In this document: positions 32,364-44,967 of the stretch, piece by piece
Layout: every line of letters starts with the position of its first letter
Position numbering within the stretch: the first letter of the stretch is position 1
Source: Glandiceps talaboti
Lineage: Eukaryota > Hemichordata > Enteropneusta > Spengelidae
Assembly: GCF_964340395.1 (NCBI RefSeq)
Contig: NC_135566.1
Location: 23,014,135-23,078,134 of the forward strand
Direction: 5' to 3'
Length of the DNA stretch: 64,000 bases
Program-made: the position numbers and the translations under genes
The notes under the pieces: generated by a model
The model's input: only the letters and a program-made list of their open reading frames with translations
Told to the model about the DNA's origin: nothing
Databases searched by the model: none

Positions 32364-33976
32364 ACAGGGTTCGACACTGGAGTAAAAGTCACTATCCCAC
32401 AGGACTAGTAAAATTGATAACGTAGTAGTCCTGCAAAAAATTTGGTGGTCCTATCTTTAAGTGCTTTCACTTGTTCACTTAGGCTCTTCATCTCTCTTAG
32501 TTTTTGCTCTACTTCTAATTCACTTTTCCAAACCCCATATTTATTTCAAACACTGTTGTAAATGAACTGTCTATTTCGTTGTAGTTGTTTGTGCATCATC
32601 AACTCCTTACTGTAATTTTAATCTCTTTTTTATGTTTTGGAGCTTCTTCTCTTTTTTTTTTTGCTTTCTGTGAGTAGTTTGTCTTAATTGGGGGGGGGGG
32701 AGGAGGAGGAATAAGATGTTATGTGGTCTTATTTCTAGCTTAAATACTACATAACATTTCTGGTACACATTGATCTAACTATTGCATTTTTAAAAGACAA
32801 AAAATTACCTTCCCATAGAGCAAGTCTTTATAGTGTTGTCCTTAGTGCATATTAGAATGTATTTACAACATAAAAATAAATAAATTTGAAGGTTACCAGC
32901 AGTTACAGCAAAATTTTGTTACTAATTACATGTACAAGTCACTTCGTCTATTTTCGTGTCTATGTACTTCCGGGTTGACATAAACGTTAAACGTGATACA
33001 GTCGGCCCTATAATTACTAAGAAATGACAAAACCGTTGGCAAAATAAAGTTCGGGATTTTAATTTTTCAAACTGAATACCAAAACATGAACACGGAACAC
33101 GGAATCGTGTCAGTGCATGGATGTATTAGTGATGTATCACTAATACATCCATGGTCAGTGTTACTAAGTAAGTTAGCAGTTTCATTGTAGGCTGTAAGTT
33201 GTACTGGTAAAAAAAACGATCATCACATCATGTAGGAAGTACAAAAACATAGAACACGTTGTTTTCTTGCTGAATAAAGTCACTGAAATAACAACACGGT
33301 CAAATTGCGTCTTCGATTTTGACAGCCACCATTGATTGAGCTTCACTAATTCCGTTGAACGTGGCCGGGCGAACGCCGACATTCAATTTGTACAGCGTTT
33401 TTACAAAGGGAGCTCGTCAATAACCTACCGAATAATTAACTCAGAAACGTAGTTTAAATACTAACTGATCTAAGAATTACTGTTCAGAAAGACTACGCAT
33501 CCGTACATAAATACGAATTCATGCGACAAAGATTTAAACTTTACTATTTACTTGTTACAGTGTAGAGGACTTATTATACACATATCATCGTACAACTAAT
33601 TTTATTGGCTATACATTTGAAAGGTCTCACTTGATTGGCTCATCGTTCGCTATTCCCGTTTTCAAGAGACACCCCGCCAGAATAAAGTGCCACGTAGTAC
33701 AGCAATGGCGCGAGATCGTCTGTTGGGCGACTTTCTCACCGGGTGTGCTTTTCGAAAACTACACAACACATGCTTTTATGACACGGAATCATAGAAAATC
33801 TACCCCGTTTCCAAACTAATCGTAATTTTATCGCGAATAGACAACCGGAGTTGGTCAAAATAGCAAATTAAAAATCAAAAGAATTTTACTATGACCGTAT
33901 CATATAGCCGATGGTTTGAATTCTGAGCTCCCTGATATACCGCGGGATAGCGGACCAGCGTGTATGTCGAACCCTT
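32364..33976. mobile_element. 1.6-kb element with CAGGGTTCGACA ends, nested in block D
   Basis: Ends ACAGGGTTCGACA... and ...TGTCGAACCCTT. GCCA flanks both sides (32360-32363, 33977-33980). The uninterrupted site ctcagccatacgttacag is visible at 42127-42145. The CAGGG start suggests hAT-like, but an 8-bp duplication is absent, so classification is open. A truncated relative is at 9873-10817. No intact transposase. Confidence 0.75.
33115..33152. repeat. Perfect 18-bp-arm palindrome
   Basis: catggatgtattagtgat, two-base centre gt, then its exact complement. Lies inside the nested CAGGGTTCGACA element; the equivalent place in the 9.9-10.8 kb copy lacks it. Confidence 0.85.
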
Positions 33977-35517
33977 GCCATACGTTACAGCATAGACCCT
34001 CCTGGTTACAGTGGTAACACTCGTTCATGTTCGATTACCTTTCATAAAGAAAACACAACGAAATGGTTGAAGTGATCTTTTTTTTTATTTCTTTTCATCA
34101 CAACAACAAAATCTGCGCGTTCAAAAGTGTTGTAAACTAAACCAGAAAGAATTATCGGGCTGGCTAAACTTCCCGATGAACTTGAGTAAGGTCCAAGTCC
34201 AAGTAAGCCCCGATAGTACGTGAGAAAATCGTCTCAAACTAGCGATACAACTTTCAAAATATAACTTGACATGTCTTCATTTGTTAGAGTTATACAATTC
34301 AAGACGGGGTTTCACTCGAAAACAACAATTCTGTGAATAATGACACTGAACGCAGCGATTTCTCGGACGATGTTACCACTGCACTGTACATAACGTATGG
34401 CTGACAACGACTTGCTTCTGGGTTAGTCCCTCGTGCATCCGGGTACTTGGGATTGTCGGCAATTTTGACGCTGTAATTTTGCCACCAATATTGATCGTAC
34501 AAAAACAAAACTCCATAAATGAACCACAAAGTACTTTCCCTTTCAAAATGTGGTAATTTTAGAAAGTATTATCGTTTTTATTGACGACTGACTCTGTCAA
34601 AAACACTTCAGTTCAGGCATGGAAGACTTCTCACAATGATCATGAGCTATGAGGTGCATATACTGGAATGAACCATTCTGTAGGAGGGGTGGTGTGTGAA
34701 TTGGATTTGAAGTTTACAAACCTTTTTCGAACAAATATTTGTCATTTGGGCGCACAATGCGTAGAATTAAGACTATAGCACATATTACATTGCTTGTTTG
34801 ACGTCAATAGTGTCTTTTGAAAAGTTGCACTTGACCTAAAGTCTCGCGGACTGATTTCCAATATGGCGTCGGTCATTATGCTCATTAACATATTCATTTT
34901 TTTTTCAAATTTCAAAAAAAAAATCATAAAAAATAGAAGAGAAGACGTGCTGACTTGAAATTAACAAATCTAAGTAAGCTACCCCCTGTGCATCAACACA
35001 CCATATATCAAAGCAATCTGACTTAAAGTTTATGAGGAGTTGATGAAAATGCCATTTTTGGAAAAAAAATCATAAAAAATTGAAAATGGCACAGATCAAC
35101 TTGGCATGAACAAATCTGAATAGCCTCCCCCCAGGGAACATGCACACCAAATATCGAAGAATTCCGACTGTCACTTTCGGACTAGATAGTGAAAATATAA
35201 AAGTTTGACGGACACCTATGATTCACTCTACTCTCTATACCTCAATACCCACCTATACCTAAAGCTACGCTTTCAGCTTTCGCTGACAGCGGAGCCAAAA
35301 AATTCATGAAATACACAGACGTTCTTTCCTGTGCGACTCACATTCATGCATACTTTTTTTCAAACTAGTCATTCATTCTATAGCTTTCAAACAGTCAACA
35401 TGTCTTTCCTCCGTCATTAGCTCAATGAAGATCAGGAGGTACAGGGAATATTTTCCACATCGGCCCTCTTCAGGGCGAAATTGAAGCCGCATGTAAACAC
35501 ACTGTCTCATGTTTACG

Positions 35518-36292
35518 GCTAGGCAAATTTACATACATTTTTTGAATGTTTATTCAATTGTCTATTAATCCTTGTTATCTTTGTGAAATACACCACCGTT
35601 TGGCTGTTGCTATGGGCATGGTCATTGTTGCTAGGGTATTTGCATACATTTTAAAAATGTTTACTTGCCTACCAGATGATGTTGTTATTTGACCAAAATA
35701 TACTGCCATTTGGTTGTTGCTAAGGGCGTGGTCATGGTCGCTAGGGCCAATTTTGCCAAAATGTTTTGTTGAAAATCTGCAGAATAACGCTTTCAGAAAC
35801 ATCTCGCCAAGTTTCAGACTCACTGACCAAGTACTTTTTGAGATATAAGTTTTTTTACCAAAAATGAACATTTTTACACCTAATTTGCATATCACTCATG
35901 GAATCATTGTATGCTTAATATTTCTTCGTCCATACATCCCTAGATGCATTCCCATTAAATTTCAGCCCAATCTGCTTAGTGGTTTTTGAATTATAGATTT
36001 TTGACCAAAAAGACACATTTTTAGACCTAATTTGCATATCACTGATGGGACCATCATGTCATGAACAATTCTTAGTAAAAACACCCTGAAGAATGTTTCA
36101 CCCAAATTTCAGCCCAATCTGCCCAGTAGTTTTTGAGTTTAAGTTTTTGGACCAAAAATCACATTTTTTTACCCAAATCACACATCGGTGGTAAGATCAT
36201 TTTGATTTGAACAATTTCCCAACTAGACACCCAAGGTAATGGCCCCACCAAATATCATGGCAATCAGTTCAGCGGTTTTTGACTTTAAGATG

Positions 36293-36328
<36 letters not shown>

Positions 36329-36392
36329 GACAGACGTCGGGCGATCCCTATTTGAATGTAACAAATTGACTCAGTTCAGTTGTGCTAAAAAT
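35518..36392 (+). repeat. Family A repeat, central units to 3' hairpin
   Basis: Two and a half central tandem units, ctaatttgcatatcactgat units, (CA)n at 36295-36324, then cagttgtgctaaaaatc. The frame on the minus strand at 35575-35895 is repeat translation. Confidence 0.8.
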
Positions 36393-36519
36393 CACATTTT
36401 TGACCCAAATCACACATTGATTTGAACAATTTCCGAACTAGACACCCAAGGTAATCGACCCACAAAATATCATGGCAATCGGTCCCGCAGAAGGAGAATT
36501 TGTCTCATTTTGAAAGTTT

Positions 36520-36559
36520 TTTTTCCTTCAATAAGGAAGGAGATACTTTAGGGCATATA

Positions 36560-36613
<54 letters not shown>

Positions 36614-37485
36614 TGTCTGTCTGTGTCATAATTTCTAAAAAAATCGGGTGGCTCAATTGTAATGAAATTTGGAATGTATAATCTTTAGGGTAATGGCTAG
36701 ACCTGATTAGGTTTTAAGCCAGACCTGCTAATGTTCAATTAGGGAAATTTGCATATCAATGAAATCAACTAATTAGGCAATATCTTAAGACTGCATACTT
36801 CAATTTCAATATAATTTAGTATATTCGTTAAACATAACAACATACATTTGTCGTATAAATTTGTCAATTTGTTACATTCAAATCCTCTGATGATACTTCC
36901 ATGAAGATGCCACTTTTTAAAACTGAATGTTTTCATCATTCTTTTTTTAATAGAGCTTTTTACTCATGTAGTACTTTAGCTAGTGTTAGGTCATACAGGT
37001 TTAAATTATTAAAACACTACATGGATCTTTTAAATAATAAATTTTCTCCTGACAATACTTGTACTTGGGTGGGACAATGCCACTGTAAATCTTGCCTCTT
37101 TTGTTAAGTTCAGCATTTTTAAATTTATACAGTTTTTTTTTTAAATGTATTTTATATGTTATATATTTTAATGTATCATAATTTTGTCTTTTCTGCTTTT
37201 GTGTACATTTTACATGTCTTTTTATCCTGTCCTTTGTATATCATTTTTCCCTCGTATCCATTTGTATGTGCAATTTGTTTTTGTTCTATTGTGGAGGGTC
37301 GCTTTCTATAGGTGTTAGTCACCTGTGTGACTCGTCCTGATATTATGTCAAAGCTCAATAAATAAATAAAAATAAATAAATAAAAATAAAATTTGTTGAT
37401 GTACCTTACAGTGTTAATGAATAATTTGCATAATTAATTATTTTTGGTAATTAGGATATATCTTAAGACTGCATACTTGTACAAA
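36520..37485 (+). repeat. Family B repeat, split by a LINE tail
   Basis: Head ccttcaataaggaaggagat, (GT)n at 36562-36612, and family B unit interrupted at about 36857 and resumed at 37390 (aaaatttgttgatgtacctt). The unbroken word order is visible at 21930-22000. Confidence 0.75.
36858..37391 (+). pseudogene. 5'-truncated LINE 3' end (RT C-terminus, 3' UTR, AATAAA tail)
   Basis: A frame reads KSSDDTSMKMPLFKTECFHH then SFFNRAFYSCSTL, LLKHYMDLLNNKFSPDNTC and TWVGQCHCKSC, ending at 37105. This FFNR...LWN-like...CTW..C.C pattern is the C-terminal end of a LINE ORF2 of a lineage different from the intact one. The 3' UTR ends at an (AATAAA)n tail (37357-37391). It is flanked by aaatttgt-like direct repeats within family B, a typical target-primed insertion. 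Confidence 0.7.
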
Positions 37486-37487
37486 TG

Positions 37488-37650
37488 TACAGTTTTAAAA
37501 AAAAGTTAATCCATATGCTGATCCATGCTAGGTAAAGGTGTTAATTTGCTAAATAATTATCCAGTTGCCTATCCTGTCCTATTGTTATCTTATCTTACTA
37601 TAATACCCAACTGTACAAAAAATTGGGCAGGTAGAAATTGTGGTTGGGCA
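37488..37650 (+). repeat. Family A repeat, 5' head only
   Basis: acagttttaaaaaaaagtta, catatgctgatccatgcta and ttatccagttgcctatcc match the family A head at 8525-8610 and 55700-55800. It is followed directly by the composite minisatellite. Confidence 0.7.
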
Positions 37651-37675
37651 TGTAATTTTCCAAATGGATTAGAAA

Positions 37676-38125
37676 ATTACACAATGGTTTGCCCACAGAC
37701 CCTACACAATGGTTTACCTACAGTCACCAGAGTCACAGGTTTACCTACAGACCCTACACAATGGTTTGCCCACAGTCACTGGAGTCACAGGTTTACCTAC
37801 AGACCCTACACAATGGTTTGCCCACAGTCACTGGAGTCACAGGTTTGCCCACAGACCCTACACAATGGTTTGCCCACAGTCACTGGAGTCACAGGTTTGC
37901 CCAGAGTCACTGGAGTCACAGGTTTGCCCAGTCACTGGAGTCACAGGTTTGCCCACAGACCCTACACAATGGGGAGTCACAGGTTTGCCCACAGACCCTA
38001 CACAATGGTTTGCCCACAGTCACTGGAGTCACAGGTTTGCCCAGAGTCACTGGAGTCACAGGTTTGCCCACAGACCCTACACAATGTTTGCCCACAGTCA
38101 CTGGACGGTCACAGGTTTGCCCAAG
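37676..38125. repeat. Composite minisatellite of two alternating modules
   Basis: Module 1 (cagaccctacacaatggttt) and module 2 (cagtcactggagtcacagg) alternate irregularly, joined by gcccac. It is open in all three plus frames for over 400 bp, so the three overlapping frames are artefacts of the repeat. Confidence 0.9.
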
Positions 38126-38149
38126 GAGTAACAGTTAACAGTTCTTCTA

Positions 38150-40590
38150 TTACGAATAGAAGATCTCAACAATAAAGAGTTGAACTTATATCAAGATTTT
38201 AAACAACAATGGAAAGAACTATTTTGTTTATTTATAGGAGATAATATGAAACACTATACGCAAACAAATAGATAAACTTGTCAAACAATACCTTATTCAT
38301 CAAGCAATTGAAAACAGAAAAGACTGTGTTTATCGGTTAGATTTTCTGGCATCTGAAGCATATATTTTTATTTTCGTTCTATCAATCTTCTTACCTCACT
38401 TTGGTTTATTTTGTTATGTTTGTTTCTGTTTTTTAGTAGTGTATGTATTTTAATTTTTTGTAAGTGTAAGTTACACTATTGCTCCTAACAATGCAATAAA
38501 TAAATAAATACTGTGGGTCAAATTACCCGCAAAATTCCTCTACTCTCGATTTCCGGTTTGAAAATATAATTGACAACGACAGCAAATCATTGCGAGACTA
38601 CATATACATTTATCGCCTGGGGTTTTGTTTTTCCAACACAAATCACGTACGCATCGATACGTGGTGAGAGGTGATTACAAGAACGTGGTACCCCAATGTA
38701 TATGTCATGACGAATTTCTCTCTGCATACGACGGCATCTTGATGAATTCGATCTCGCAATTTGTAGGGTTAACTGTCACTGTATGAAGGGTTGACCTATT
38801 TAAAACATCGGACACTATAAACACAGCCACTGCGTATGAAGTGACTGATAGAGGGACTGTTGTGAAACGTATCATTACATTGTGTATCTCGTCTTGTTCC
38901 AGAATTACCATCTACGTTAGCTACACCAGAACACGTCTAACTAATACAAAGACACAACCACAGTATGTATTACCTTGTAAACTTCCAACTGGGTCATAAT
39001 TCCGATCCGTAGCACCTGTAATCATTGGATCTCTAGACGAGAGCTTTCATACATAATGACGTAAACCTGTGTCATGATAGCAGCAGTGGCTCAGCTGTGG
39101 TGAGGCATGCTGGGATAGAGACACGCTGATTTTAATATGGGGAGGGTGCCAATCACAAAGAGGGGCAATTAATTTCTAGAAACGTACCGTGGTGATTTTA
39201 AAACACCGTTAAACCAATTTCGTTTTGCCTAAATTTAATGGTGCATCTGACTTTGACTTCGGCTGGTGAAAAATGTCACGTATAGAAAAGGGAGACAACA
39301 ACATACACACCACCAACGCTACTCCTTCCACCTCCAATATAATGCCAAGATGACCCACCTCTAAACACACCCCTTTCTGACCCCTACCGTGAGTGAAGGT
39401 ATACATCGTAACAATACTGTATTAGGAACTAGACTAGACCACTACACACCAAAACATTGATAACAATCTCGTAAACATTGATAACAATCTTCATCAGGGG
39501 ACGACAACACAGATATACAAAGGCAGCTTCGTTGTGTATATGCTCGAGTCAAATTGATCGTACGTAACTTCCGTCATTGCTCTCAAAATGTGAAATGTAC
39601 CCGTTTGTAGTATCAGTCATAATTTTGTAATAAGGAATATCCTCAATTTTACTTCACTGCAACGTAAGTTATTTACATTTTGTGAACGTTTAATGGACAG
39701 CAAGAATACTGTTATTTACAGTTGTGTACATTCCGATTCCTATTTCCATTCTAGCTTTTGGAAACACTTTAGGTCGATTCTTTACTAGTGCTCTTTGTAC
39801 TTTTTAGACTTTAATTGATGGAGGGTTTTCACTTCAGTGTTACATTTTAGTGCTTTCTTTCTTTTCTTTTTTATTTGTATGGGCCGCTGGCCTGAAATAA
39901 ATACTACTACTACTAATAATAATAATAGTAATACCATCATTATCAACACAAATTTTAATTTCACTCGGCCTAAATAAAAGAATACCCATATGAGTGCCTT
40001 CAGTAAGGGCAAAGTTTTCAGATTGTCATTCTGACAGACAATTGTTGGAATACAACAGAACATATGCAATAAGTTATTTTTTTCTCATTGACTGCTATTT
40101 GCCCATTGCTGTTAGTGATCTCCTGGCCAACCACAACACATAATGTGAAGCTTTATAGAATGTTGTAGCATAGCACTCACTGTAAAAAGAGTTTTAAAAG
40201 CCAAAAAAAGAGAATTGTTTCTTGTCAGCACCCATCACTTAAATACCCCCTTCGCACGTCAATTTTTTTCATGTTTGTCAAGCCAATTCAGTCTGCAGAT
40301 GAAAGGGAAAACACAAAAGTAACTCTCCCTACATTAATTGCCACCAGTGACAACTGCAAAACTAATCATGAACTAGCCTATGACATCTGCCCCACATACA
40401 CACTTGCTGTAAAGTGCTAAATAAAAAGAACAGTAACTGCAATGATAAGTAGACTGATTAACATTTGTTGAGAATGAAAAAAAAAATTGCATTGTCGCAC
40501 CACTTCAGACAACATTTCCTGATGAGAAAGTGTTTTCCTATTTAGTGGCCTACCAAAATATGCCAATAACTTAAAACTAAAGGCTACATC
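38150..40590. other. Intron segment; possible retroelement tail at 38500-38520
   Basis: An (AATA)n run near 38498-38512 may be the tail of an unrecognised retroelement. The rest, including a more GC-rich part around 38560-39420, gave no exon that fits the WSB frame. Confidence 0.35.
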
Positions 40591-40599
40591 AATAATATT

Positions 40600-41260
40600 T
40601 TAAGGACAAGTGTGCTTTGGTATCGCAAATCATATTGAATTTGAAGCGTGCATTCTTGAGATATAGCCTAATTACCGAAAACCATTAATTATGTAAATTG
40701 CTCGTTAATATTCATGGGATGTTTACTGAAACCTAATCAGTTCTTGTCACTATCCTGCAGAACACATGCAATAAATTTCGTTTGAATTGAACGAGTCCTT
40801 TTTTTTTAGAAAATGGTGATAAAGTCGCACCACTTTAGACAACATTTCCTGACCAGAAACGATTTTTTTCTTTTTTGTGGCCTACCGAAAATATGCCAAT
40901 AACTTATTAAAACTAAAGGGTACATTAGTAATATTTTCAGGACAGGTGCGCTTTGGTATCGCAAATGTATGTACCAATTTATAATGAATTTGAAGCATGC
41001 ATTCTTGAGATATAGCCTAATTACCAAGAATAATTAATTACGTAAATTGTTCATTAATTTTTCATGGCATGTTTACCAAAACCTAATCAGTTCTTGCCAT
41101 TACCCTACGGAACATGTGTACAAAATTTCGTTTGAATTGAGCCAGCCATTTTGGAGAAAATGATGACACAGACAGACACACGGAGATACACACACACACT
41201 GACAGACAGACAGACACACACACACACACACAGACTTCCACCCACTAATATATATCTTCC
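40600..41260 (-). repeat. Family B repeat, inverted, two tandem halves
   Basis: Two successive copies of about 310 bp (gcgcaccacttcagacaaca... and gtcgcaccactttagacaac...), each with agatatagcctaattaccga. It ends in a CA/CAGA tract at 41165-41232 and cttcctt. Confidence 0.7.
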
Positions 41261-41553
41261 TTATGAAAGAAAAAAGTGCAGGGGTCAGTGTTTCTTTCCA
41301 ACGGGTCGGCGAAAATTCACTGACCCCCATATCTGAAAAACCGAAAATGTTATATGAAATGCTGATAACTGTGATGGGAAAATAACAGCACAACTGCAGG
41401 GCCATAGCCTGACCAAATTGCCAGGGGGAGCTGTCTTGGTACAATCATGCATCTAAAATTTAGAAAAGTGGCTAATTTACATAAATTTGCATGCAATTTA
41501 CATAATATCAATTTTAGCATACGCAATTGAATATCATATGCAAGTCTAGAAAA

Positions 41554-44500
41554 ACAAGCGACCTATCAGTCAGAATAGCTCCGCTGTTTTTTTTTAGTTT
41601 AATTTTTTATTTTGGTGACATGTAGAAGTAGTTCAGTTCTTCAGCTCTTCACTATGCAGTTTTGTTTTAGCGATGCAATAAAGTGGTTAGTGGTTCATAT
41701 GATGTCTCACTATAAAACACATTTTACACAGAAGTTGGTAATGTATTGTACTTTTATACCATAGTCACCATTTTTATAACAAAAATCTACTGTTATGAAA
41801 AATTGCACAAAATCTCAGAAAAAAAATGACTGGGAAATGCACACAAGAAAAAGAAAAATAAGAGGATTTTGAGGTTGGCTATAAATAATTCCAGTGTCTT
41901 ACAGCTTTAACCCTGGAAAATTTTAATGATGAATGAAATAAACTAGGGATCTAAAATAATTTTGAGGCAATTTGAATTTCAATTTTCTAACAAATTTACC
42001 AAGTCAACAACATTCAACTTGTACAAGTTGTAGTAGATATATATAGGGAAGAAATGTATTAATCGCCATCTTAGTTTCCGGACGGCGACAATCCCCGCCA
42101 AGTACCCGAAAGAGAGTCATTCTCAGCCATACGTTACAGTGGTAACACTCGTTCATGTTCTATTACCTTTCATAAAGAAAACACAACGAAATGGTTGAAG
42201 TGATCTTTTTTTTAATTTCTTTTCATCACAACAACAAAATCTGCGTGATCAAAAGTGTTGTAAACTAAACCAGAAAGAATTATCGGACTGGCTAAACTTC
42301 CCGATGAACTGGAGTAAGGTCCAAGTCCAAGTAAGCCTCGATATAGTCCTGCTTGCATACGGAGGAATTCGGGACTCGATTCTGACAATTGTCCCTCCCC
42401 CTCCGTCCTGCGCAGAGCCAGCCGTGAAATACGGACTTACAAAAAATGCCGGTAACTAAGGAATAAAATCGCCCAGTGGTCAAATATTAGCAATAAATCT
42501 ATTATTTAGTCGGTTTACCTCAATTTGACTGCAAAAGTCCTATAGCGGATGACCAAAACTATCAAAATCGGAACTTTTCAAATTCTATCGTAAATTTAAT
42601 CACTTCTCCTTACGTACGTCGGCGCAAGTGTCTCTGGGTAATTATTCATCTCACTCAACGATATCAAATGTGGCGGTGTTACGAGGGTTAGTTGAATGTT
42701 GCAATTCGCACTTGAAAAGGTCCGATTTCGACGCTTTTTGTGATCTTAGCAGGGAATACTACCGTCAGAGGAATGGAAATGGCGTAGATATTCGATCGGT
42801 TGCAAATATTTGATCGGTCGGTAGGTAATTCTTTTGCAATTGGCGCGGCTACATTTTGCTTGCGGTGTTGTAATAGGCAAACTCTATTGCTCTTTGCATG
42901 ACGGTGTTTAGAATCAAGTCAGTAATACAGACTCGTGCACCGTCATGTAAGCAGGACTAGCCTCGATAGTACTATAGTACGTGAGAAAATCGTCTCAAAC
43001 TAGCGATACAACTTTCAAAATATAACTTGACATGTCTTCATTTGTTAGAGTTGTACAATTCAAGACGCGTTTTCACTCGAAAACAACAATTCTGTGAATA
43101 ATGACTCTGAACGCAGCGATTTCTCGGACGATGTTACCACTGTAACGTATGGCTGACAACGACTTGCTTCCGGGTTAGTCCCTCGTGCATCCGGGTACCT
43201 GGGATTGTCGCCGTACGGAAACTAAGAAAGATGGCATACAATGATACATCGTCTGATATTTTAATTTACAGTGTTTCTTGTGACCGGCGCCTGTCAGCAG
43301 ACTCGGCCATTTTTTTCATCATTCCATTGTATTTAAACCTTGTACTTGACATTTCGCAATATTTATAATTCTCAACAAAATACCTCAACATGCCTCACTT
43401 CGCTCGTACTCATGGCAGCCCCTCGCGGTATGATCACTGATGACATGACGAGAGAGAACCTTTTCGGATTTACATGTAAAACGGGGAAAGATACGCAAAA
43501 CGTAATGCAAAGTCTGAAGCCAAATTAAAGTTGTAATTATTTTAATTATTTTTACTTGCCAAATATTTGCATTTTGGAAATGGCAAGACATGTTCACTGA
43601 TGTCGTTTAACTTTACATGTGACTGTCGGCCAATAAACAAAGTTTGGTTGATTCACAGTCCGCAGTTAGACTGCTCTTGCATAACTTCAACCGCGTGCCT
43701 AGGCATGCCTTCCTTACGCAAGTTGTCTTAATTCTGGTTCACTGTCACTCCAAATTGCACGACAATATAGAATTAATCACAAGTTACATGTTATCTGAAA
43801 ACATCACATTTTTATAGTGGGTCTGAAGTGTGATTTTAGTGAGTACCAAGAACATCCTGTGTTACTTGCTGTGGAAAATCACCCGGTCAAACGAGGTCAG
43901 CTTCAGCTTCTGGTCGAATCAGGATAGAGTATGCAAATAAGGATGTTGCGGACTGGCTGATTATGTAGAAGGGGTGCAGAATTTGGATTTGAAGTTTACA
44001 ACCGTTTCGAATAAACGCTTGTCACTTCATGCATTTGGGCGCCCAATGCGTAGAATTATGACTATAGCACATTACATTGCTTGTTTGACGTCAATAGTGA
44101 CTTTTGAAAAGTGGCAGTTTACTTAAAGTCTCGTCGACTGATTTCCAATATGGCGTCGGTCATAATGCTCATTAACATATTCATTTTTTTTTCAAATTAC
44201 AAAAAAAAAATCATAAAAAATAAATATGAAGATGTGCTGACTTGAAATCAACAAACCTGAGTAAGCTACCCCTGCGCATCAACACACCAGATATCAAAGC
44301 AATCTAACAAGAAGTTTTCACGGAGATGATGAAAATGACATTTTATGAAAAAAAATCATAAAAAATTGAAAATGGCACAGATCAACTTGGCATGAACAAA
44401 TCTGAATAGCCTCCCCCCAGGGAACATGCACACCAAATTTCTAAGAATTCTGACTGTCACTTTCGGAGAAAATAATGAAAATATAAAAGTTTGACGGACA

Positions 44501-44584
44501 CCTATGATTCACTCTACTCTCTATACCTCAATACCCACCTATACCTAAAGCTACGCTTTCAGCTTTCGCTGACAGCGGAGCTAA
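41554..44584 (+). mobile_element. Block D element, copy 2 (filled site in R1-R2)
   Basis: Its right terminus is a hairpin, CGCTTTCAGC (44554-44563), loop tttc, GCTGACAGCG (44568-44577), then gag and CTAA. A subterminal hairpin followed by CTRR is the Helitron 3' signature. The 5' end is acaagcg rather than TC, so a Helentron/Helitron2-like non-autonomous element is also possible. It contains long inverted repeats (about 42060-42148 against 43130-43238) and a 616-bp insertion. Confidence 0.65.
42344..42959. mobile_element. 616-bp element, TAGTC ends, 9-bp target duplication
   Basis: It begins TAGTCCTGCTTGCAT and ends TGTAAGCAGGACTA, flanked by GCCTCGATA at 42335-42343 and 42960-42968. The empty site (agccccgatagtacg) is at about 34206. 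The right end has an internal hairpin GCATGACGGTG (42896-42906) with CACCGTCATG (42938-42947). The left has a weaker acggagg/cctccgt pair. A 9-bp duplication points to a Mutator-like or Merlin-like transposase in trans. Confidence 0.85.
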
Positions 44585-44937
44585 TAAAAAAGCTGGTCAA
44601 CGGGAAACCTAACCCATCACATTGGGTAGGTAGGTTGATTTCATTTTTTCACAATGCTTGACAAGGATAAAACAAAATATTTCAGGTCGAGTTATTCAGT
44701 CATCTTGATACTATCTCTTGCAATTTGTCTGCATAGCTACAGTTAGGAAATGTACACAATTTATGGTTAAAAAAATGTTGTAGCTCCTCTTACTCTCTCC
44801 TTCTCAAAAAATGTTAAGCCCCGCCAAATGAAACTCAAGCATTATTTTAGCCACCCCTACTGTCACCTACACTAGAGTGGAGATATAAAATTATATGGTA
44901 CAATCATAACAATGATGCATTAAAATAACAGTGTATG

Positions 44938-44967
44938 TATCATTATGTATGTATGTATGTATGTATG

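Larger units (their letters stand above)
31785..35298 (+). mobile_element. Block D element, copy 1 (Helitron-like ends; contains nested insertion)
   Basis: It begins aacaagcgacctatcggtca and ends with gctttcgctgacagcggagc. The second copy (41554-44584) is seen inserted in R1-R2, which proves the boundaries. About 20 bp from the left end and at the right end are inverted words AGCTCC(G/A)CTGT. The right end has a hairpin. No ORF of a Rep-helicase is present, so it is non-autonomous. It holds a 1.6-kb insertion (32364-33976). Confidence 0.65.
41408..44925 (+). repeat. R1-R2 repeat copy interrupted by block D
   Basis: R1 (41408-41553) and R2 (44585-44925) match the contiguous 29708-30195 copy. 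The 3.0 kb between them is the block D element. Confidence 0.8.

Noticed and set aside
37525-38175. Three overlapping plus-strand frames of 140-216 codons
   Set aside because: Produced by the composite minisatellite; mutually overlapping frames of the same repeat.
38972-38998. Alternative WSB exon 1 (MTQLEVYK with donor aag|gtaata, minus strand)
   Set aside because: It ends in phase 0; joined to exon 2 it would read into a stop after four codons. The 61270-61306 candidate is in phase.
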